A DNA stretch of 64,000 nt, from positions 62,001 through 126,000 of the forward strand of contig FZQZ01000003.1 in assembly GCA_900199555.1 (NCBI GenBank), written 5' to 3'. The translations under genes and the position numbers were made by a program. The first letter of the stretch is position 1; every line of letters starts with the position of its first letter. Below are positions 59,908 to 64,000 of the stretch, one piece after another. Source of the DNA: Prevotellaceae bacterium MN60. GTDB lineage: Bacteria > Bacteroidota > Bacteroidia > Bacteroidales > Bacteroidaceae. Below the pieces are notes generated by a model that did no database searches, had not been told where the DNA came from, and saw only the letters and a program-made list of their open reading frames with translations.

Positions 59908-61161
59908 AAACAGCCATGTCTGCACCACTCCACGCATCAATAAGAAAAGCAGCATTGATAACATCAATCCATGATTACCCAACGATGGAACGAATACGAA
60001 TACGCCCGCAAAGAATGTCGCTGCAGCTATGATTGCAGACAACAGCATACCTCTTGAGGCGGTGATTCCGATAAACACACCATCCCACACGAATGCTGAC
60101 ACACCAGCAACAGGTATCAGATATGCCCACCACACGAAGTCGCGCGAAGCTTCTACCACTGAGGGTTCGTCGGTCAGAAGGCGCAAGAAAGATTCACCAC
60201 CCAACACATAAACGGCAGTAAACAGTGCCGTCATCATAGCACCCCACACAAACAACCTGCGCACCGTTGCCATAAAAGGTTCCCACTTGTGTGCTCCCCA
60301 ATAGCGTCCGCCCAGAGCCTCCCCAGCATAGGCAAAGCCATCCATTACATAAGAGAACAATAAGTATAGTTGCATCAACAGGGTATTAACTGCCAATATG
60401 GTTGCTCCTTGTCGCGCTCCTATGGCCGTAAAGCATAGGTTGACACCCACCAAGAACAGTGTACGCAGAAAGATATCCCTATTGATACGGAAGAACGATT
60501 CAACATCTCCCCCTCCAGGTTCTATCTTCCTAACGCCTTTAGGCAGTAATACGATACCCGTCAACAGTCCTACATATTGTGCGATGACGGTGCCAAGGGC
60601 GACACCCTCTACTTTCATCCCTAATCCATATACCAACAAGAGTGATACGATGATATTGGTCACATTCTGCAAAATACTGATATACATTGGATAACGTGTA
60701 TTCTGCATTCCGATATACCAGCCTGTCAAGGCAAAGAGTCCCAACGAGGCGGGCGCTCCCCATACCACATAATAGAAGTAAGTAGCTGCCAAAGGACGTA
60801 CATCTGCTGTAGGACCTATCACTGCCAACATCACCTCGCACAAAGGCCATTGCAACAGAATCAATAACAAAGCGATTCCACCAGCCCACTTCAACGACTG
60901 TCTCAGTATCCGTCTCATCGCCAGCTCGTCTTGTCGTCCGTATGCCTGCGCCGTCAATCCACTGGTACCCATACGCAGAAATCCAAACACCCAATACACC
61001 AGATTGAATATCATCGACCCCACAGCAATAGCACCGATATAGGCGGCATCACCCATGTGACCAACGATGGCGGTATCTACCAATCCTAATAGCGGAACGG
61101 TGATATTCGTCACGATGGCGGGCATCGCTATTTTAAGTATCTGATGGTCACAATTATTCAT
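59878..61161 (-). CDS. MATE family multidrug/organic cation efflux protein
   Basis: 427 residues with about 12 membrane segments, in two six-helix halves. N-terminal half signature PAIVTNITVPLLGLVDTAIVG with GDAAYIGAIAVG and FLRMGTSGLTAQAYGRQDEL; C-terminal half MDGFAYAGEALGGRYWGAHK. The layout fits the DinF-like subgroup of MATE transporters, which use Na+ or H+ gradients to export cationic compounds. The substrate is not known. The -7 box ends 8 bp before the ATG. Its stop lies close to the CDF promoter operators, the second of which is inside its 3' coding end. Confidence 0.9.
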   Translation of the reverse strand: MNNCDHQILKIAMPAIVTNITVPLLGLVDTAIVGHMGDAAYIGAIAVGSMIFNLVYWVFGFLRMGTSGLTAQAYGRQDELAMRRILRQSLKWAGGIALLLILLQWPLCEVMLAVIGPTADVRPLAATYFYYVVWGAPASLGLFALTGWYIGMQNTRYPMYISILQNVTNIIVSLLLVYGLGMKVEGVALGTVIAQYVGLLTGIVLLPKGVRKIEPGGGDVESFFRINRDIFLRTLFLVGVNLCFTAIGARQGATILAVNTLLMQLYLLFSYVMDGFAYAGEALGGRYWGAHKWEPFMATVRRLFVWGAMMTALFTAVYVLGGESFLRLLTDEPSVVEASRDFVWWAYLIPVAGVSAFVWDGVFIGITASRGMLLSAIIAAATFFAGVFVFVPSLGNHGLMLSMLLFLLMRGVVQTWLFCNRIAKNAI

Positions 61162-61169
61162 ATTCTTTG

Positions 61170-61177
61170 CAAAAGTA
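61170..61177 (-). promoter_or_regulatory. -7 box of the MATE gene
   Basis: TACTTTTG on the minus strand, 8 bp before the ATG at 61161. Confidence 0.55.
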
Positions 61178-61185
61178 CAAAAAAT

Positions 61186-61220
61186 AATTATGAATTATGA
61201 ATTATGAATTATGAATTATT
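61186..61220. repeat. 7-bp-period array AATTATG between divergent promoters
   Basis: Four exact AATTATG units plus AATTATT, 35 bp, lying between the MATE and acyl-CoA synthetase -7 boxes and overlapping the -33 region of the latter. Confidence 0.8.
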
Positions 61221-61222
61221 AC

Positions 61223-61230
61223 TATCTTTG
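61223..61230 (+). promoter_or_regulatory. -7 box of the acyl-CoA synthetase gene
   Basis: TATCTTTG, 20 bp before the ATG at 61251. Confidence 0.65.
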
Positions 61231-61250
61231 CAGCAAAGTTTATATTAACC

Positions 61251-63338
61251 ATGATCAACAAAGAACTATTAGAGCCCCAATCGATTGTTATCATTGGTGG
61301 TTCAAACAACGTCCATAAGCCGGGTGGTGCCATTGTTCGCAACATCCTGCAAGGTGGTTATCAGGGTACACTTCGTGTTGTTAATCCTAAAGAAGACGAA
61401 GTGCAAGGTATCAAAGTATTCCACGATGCGCGCGAATTGCCTCCTACCGAATTGGCGGTATTGGTTATTCCTGCCAAGTTTTGTCCTGACACGGTCGAGT
61501 TGTTAGCTCGCGACAAAGGAACTAAGGCATTTATCATTATCTCGGCAGGCTTTGGCGAAGAAACAGAGGCTGGCGCCAAGATGGAGCAGCGCATCCTCGA
61601 CACCTGCGAGCGCTATGGTGCCGCACTCATCGGTCCTAACTGTATCGGACTGCTCACGCGCCATCATCACAGTGTCTTCACCAAGCCCATACCAGCTCTG
61701 AATGCTAAGGGTGTAGACTTTATCTCCGGCTCTGGCGCCACAGCAGTATTCATCTTGGAGAGTGCTGTCATCAAGGGTTTACAGTTTAATAGTGTATGGT
61801 CTATAGGCAATGGCAAGCAGATCGGTATCGAAGATGTGTTGGAGTATATGGATACCCACTTCAATCCCGATACCGACTCATTGGTGAAGTTGCTCTATAT
61901 CGAGAATATCTCTAATCCCGACAAGCTCCTATTCCACGCCTCTTCACTCATCCGCAAGGGCTGTCGCATAGCAGCTATCAAGGCTGGTGCCTCAGAGAGT
62001 GGCAGTCGTGCAGCAAGCAGTCATACGGGGGCCATTGCCTCTAGCGATGCCGCTGTAGAGGCATTGTTCCGTAAGGCAGGTATCGTGCGTTGTTTCTCTC
62101 GCGAGGAACTAACCACTGCTGGTTGTATCTTTATGGTCAGCTCATCCTCACCACTCACCACCCATCATTCACCACTCAACTTCGCCATCGTCACCCACGC
62201 TGGTGGTCCTGGCGTCATGCTGACGGATGCGCTGTCAAAGGGTGGACTAAACGTGCCTAAGATAGAGGGCGCTCAGGCTGATGCACTGAAAGAGCAGCTC
62301 TTCCCGGGTTCTGCAGTAGCCAACCCCATTGATATCTTGGCAACGGGTACACCTGAGCAGTTGGGTATCGCTATTGACTATTGCGAGAAGAAGTTCAAGG
62401 ATATTGATGCCATCGCCGTCATCTACGGAACACCTGGCCTCACCACGCTCTACGAGGCCTATGAGGTATTACACAAGAAGATTCTGGAGTGCAAGAAACC
62501 TATCTTCCCCATCCTTCCCAGCTTGCATACCGCAGGACCTGAGGTGGCAGAGTTCTTGGCTAAGGGGCACGTCAACTTCTCCGACGAGGTAACACTAGCC
62601 ACAGCTTTGTCGCAGATTATGAGTACACCTTCGCCAGCCCCCTCAGAATTAGAGCTTTATGGCGTTGACGTACCTAAGATTCGTGAGATTATCGGCAACC
62701 TGCCTGCCAACACCAATGGTTACGTCAGTCCCGATATCGTGCGCCAACTATTCCAGTGTGCCGGCATACCGATGGTTGCAGAAAAGGTAAGTACCGATTG
62801 CAACGAGCTGGTCGACTTCGCCATCAAAGAGGGATTCCCCGTTGTGGCTAAGGTCGTAGGACCCGTTCACAAAAGTGATGTAGGCGGTGTCACACTGAAC
62901 ATCCGCACCCCCGAACATCTGAAGTTGGAGTTTGAACGCATGATGCAGATTCCCGATGCTACAGGAGTGATGGTTCAGCGTATGCTCAAGGGCACAGAAC
63001 TGTTTATCGGAGCCAAGTACGAACAGCGTTTCGGTCATGTGGTGCTCTGCGGACTGGGTGGCATCTTTGTTGAGGTGCTCAAGGATGTACAGTCAGGCTT
63101 AGCTCCTCTATCGTATGGCGAGGCCTACTCTATGATACATTCTCTGCGTGGTTATAAGATTCTGAAAGGCACACGCGGACAACAAGGCATCAACGAAAAG
63201 AAGTATGCCGAGATTATTGTTCGCCTCAGCACCCTCCTCCGTTTTGCCACAGAAATCAAGGAAATGGATATCAATCCTCTCCTTGCCGACGATAAAAACG
63301 TCGTGGCTGTAGATGCTCGCATCAGGATAGAAAAGTAA
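61251..63338 (+). CDS. Acetate/acyl-CoA ligase, ADP-forming (fused alpha-beta)
   Basis: 695 residues. It catalyses acyl-CoA + ADP + Pi to acid + CoA + ATP (or the reverse). Domain order: CoA-binding (about 1-130: QSIVIIGGSNNVHKPGGAIV, VFTKPIPALNAKGVDFISGSG), succinyl-CoA ligase-like domains (about 145-460, with SHTGAIASSDAAVEALF containing the likely phospho-His, about 255, and VTHAGGPGVML) and a C-terminal ATP-grasp domain (about 480-695: EGFPVVAKVVGPVHKSDVGG, KEMDINPLLADD). In anaerobes it yields ATP from acyl-CoA. In frame before VTHAGGPG is a low-complexity insert ([15 protein letters not shown]) encoded by a 7-bp array. Confidence 0.9.
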   Translation: MINKELLEPQSIVIIGGSNNVHKPGGAIVRNILQGGYQGTLRVVNPKEDEVQGIKVFHDARELPPTELAVLVIPAKFCPDTVELLARDKGTKAFIIISAGFGEETEAGAKMEQRILDTCERYGAALIGPNCIGLLTRHHHSVFTKPIPALNAKGVDFISGSGATAVFILESAVIKGLQFNSVWSIGNGKQIGIEDVLEYMDTHFNPDTDSLVKLLYIENISNPDKLLFHASSLIRKGCRIAAIKAGASESGSRAASSHTGAIASSDAAVEALFRKAGIVRCFSREELTTAGCIFMVSSSSPLTTHHSPLNFAIVTHAGGPGVMLTDALSKGGLNVPKIEGAQADALKEQLFPGSAVANPIDILATGTPEQLGIAIDYCEKKFKDIDAIAVIYGTPGLTTLYEAYEVLHKKILECKKPIFPILPSLHTAGPEVAEFLAKGHVNFSDEVTLATALSQIMSTPSPAPSELELYGVDVPKIREIIGNLPANTNGYVSPDIVRQLFQCAGIPMVAEKVSTDCNELVDFAIKEGFPVVAKVVGPVHKSDVGGVTLNIRTPEHLKLEFERMMQIPDATGVMVQRMLKGTELFIGAKYEQRFGHVVLCGLGGIFVEVLKDVQSGLAPLSYGEAYSMIHSLRGYKILKGTRGQQGINEKKYAEIIVRLSTLLRFATEIKEMDINPLLADDKNVVAVDARIRIEK
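62142..62180. repeat. 7-bp-period array inside the acyl-CoA ligase gene
   Basis: Units of ACTCACC, ACCCATC, ATTCACC and ACTCAAC type, translated in frame as [11 protein letters not shown]. Confidence 0.7.
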
Positions 63339-63347
63339 ATATCGCAG

Positions 63348-63389
63348 CCGACAGAATGTCATGCTTTTACGACATTCTGTCGGTTTTTT
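63348..63389 (+). terminator. Terminator after the acyl-CoA ligase gene
   Basis: CCGACAGAATGTC and GACATTCTGTCGG form a 13-bp perfect stem over a 10-nt loop, followed by T6. Confidence 0.93.
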
Positions 63390-63452
63390 ATGTTTCGGCA
63401 CATAGTTTGTTCGCTGATTGGCAAATAACAAAAAAAATTAGGAGGACAAACT

Positions 63453-64000
63453 ATGACATTAGACAAGTTTACCATTAAAGCGCAGGAGGCGGTACAAGAG
63501 GCCGTCAACACTGCACAGCGCGGTGGTCAGCAGACCATCGAGCCTATACATCTGCTGTCAGGCATCATGAGCAAGGCGAAGGATGTCACCACCTTTATCT
63601 TCCAGAAGTTGGGGGTAAATGCGCAACAGATAGACCTACTCGTAGAGCAGGACATCAAGCACCTGCCTCGCGTACAGGGTGGAGAGCCCTACCTCTCAAG
63701 CGATACCAACAAGGTATTGCTCAAGGCGCAGGACTATGCCACTCAACTCGGCGATGAGTTCGTTTCATGTGAGCCTATCTTATGGGCACTCTTAACCATC
63801 AACTCTACCGCCTCGCGCATCCTGAAAGATGCAGGTATCACGGAGAAGGAATTGCGTGCTGCCATCCAGTCGTTGCGCCAAGGTCAGAAGGTACAATCGC
63901 AGTCAGCAGATGACAACTATCAGTCATTGGAGAAATATGCGAAGAATCTGGTAGAGATGGCGCGTCAGGGCAAACTCGACCCAGTCATCGGTCGTGACGA
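63453..64000 (+). CDS. clpB: ATP-dependent chaperone ClpB, N-terminal part (3' end outside window)
   Basis: First 182 residues. The ClpN double repeat is present (MTLDKFTIKAQEAVQEAVNT, IEPIHLLSGIMSKA; second repeat SSDTNKVLLKAQDYATQLGD, VSCEPILWALLTINS), and the segment ends with YAKNLVEMARQGKLDPVIGR, the entry to the first AAA module. ClpB dissolves protein aggregates together with DnaK. An AGGAGG Shine-Dalgarno sequence at 63440-63445, 7 bp before the ATG, is a strong ribosome-binding site, rare in this genome. The frame is open to the window edge. Confidence 0.95.
   Translation, partial: MTLDKFTIKAQEAVQEAVNTAQRGGQQTIEPIHLLSGIMSKAKDVTTFIFQKLGVNAQQIDLLVEQDIKHLPRVQGGEPYLSSDTNKVLLKAQDYATQLGDEFVSCEPILWALLTINSTASRILKDAGITEKELRAAIQSLRQGQKVQSQSADDNYQSLEKYAKNLVEMARQGKLDPVIGRD

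Overview
The window reads as a chromosomal segment of a member of the Bacteroidota, most likely a Prevotella/Segatella-type organism (inference). The evidence is Bacteroidota-type promoters (TTTG about 20 bp upstream of TAnnTTTG) at many genes, an almost complete lack of Shine-Dalgarno sites, type IX secretion proteins (PorE-like, PorQ), Bacteroidota-restricted families (DUF4886, DUF5020, DUF3822, DUF5056, DUF1573, fimbrillin-like) and a dense load of low-complexity intergenic repeats.

Layout. 0-6 kb: 3' end of lpxB, a DUF5020 barrel, then a leftward block rsfS-ftsH-cdsA-sigma factor-DUF4886. 6.3 kb: tRNA-Gln(CTG) with its own promoter and terminator. 6.6-10.5 kb: small membrane proteins, a broken fimbrillin-like lipoprotein gene preceded by a 37-residue peptide gene, and about 740 bp of repeat-rich non-coding DNA. 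10.5-16.4 kb: a leftward tripartite export operon (coiled-coil membrane protein, TolC, HlyD, two ABC-2 permeases, no ATPase). 16.7-21 kb: a 1429-residue multidomain secreted protein with a T9SS-like tail. 21-23.2 kb: phosphopantetheinyl transferase and a RecD-like helicase. 23.4-26.1 kb: an AT-rich four-gene island with a probable NTF2-fold immunity protein, a membrane protein and two lipoproteins; two of the genes share a 30-bp block near their start codons. 26.8-36.5 kb: PAP2 phosphatase-barrel fusion, a tiny-peptide/DUF3822/rsmD operon, cls, dnaG, topB, aldo-keto reductase. 36.5-41 kb: porE-like gene convergent with an envelope-stress-like operon (DUF2807, DUF6249-like, PspC, ECF sigma, DUF5056). 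41-46 kb: class I fumarase and two tandem M6 proteases. 46-53 kb: TatD, polyprenyl synthase, TonB, porQ-cmk, ispH, meaB. 52-59 kb: DUF1573 and a large alpha-2-macroglobulin. 58.9-64 kb: CDF metal exporter with a Fur-family-like operator, MATE exporter, ADP-forming acyl-CoA synthetase, and the start of clpB.

Most genes are housekeeping or envelope functions. The secretion theme recurs: PorE-like and PorQ belong to the T9SS machinery, and the 1429-residue protein and the M6 proteases look like cargo.

The most unusual signal is the non-coding DNA. I see several classes of degenerate tandem array with fixed period: 7 bp (intergenic and inside genes such as lpxB, tatD, the helicase, the macroglobulin and the acyl-CoA synthetase), 8 bp, 9-10 bp (CTAG-centred) and 20-22 bp (intergenic). 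Palindromic elements with compensatory base changes also occur. I cannot name these families, and they are the best candidates for an undescribed system here. A second theme is that several genes have a -7 box only 4-10 nt before the start codon, predicting leaderless or nearly leaderless mRNAs.
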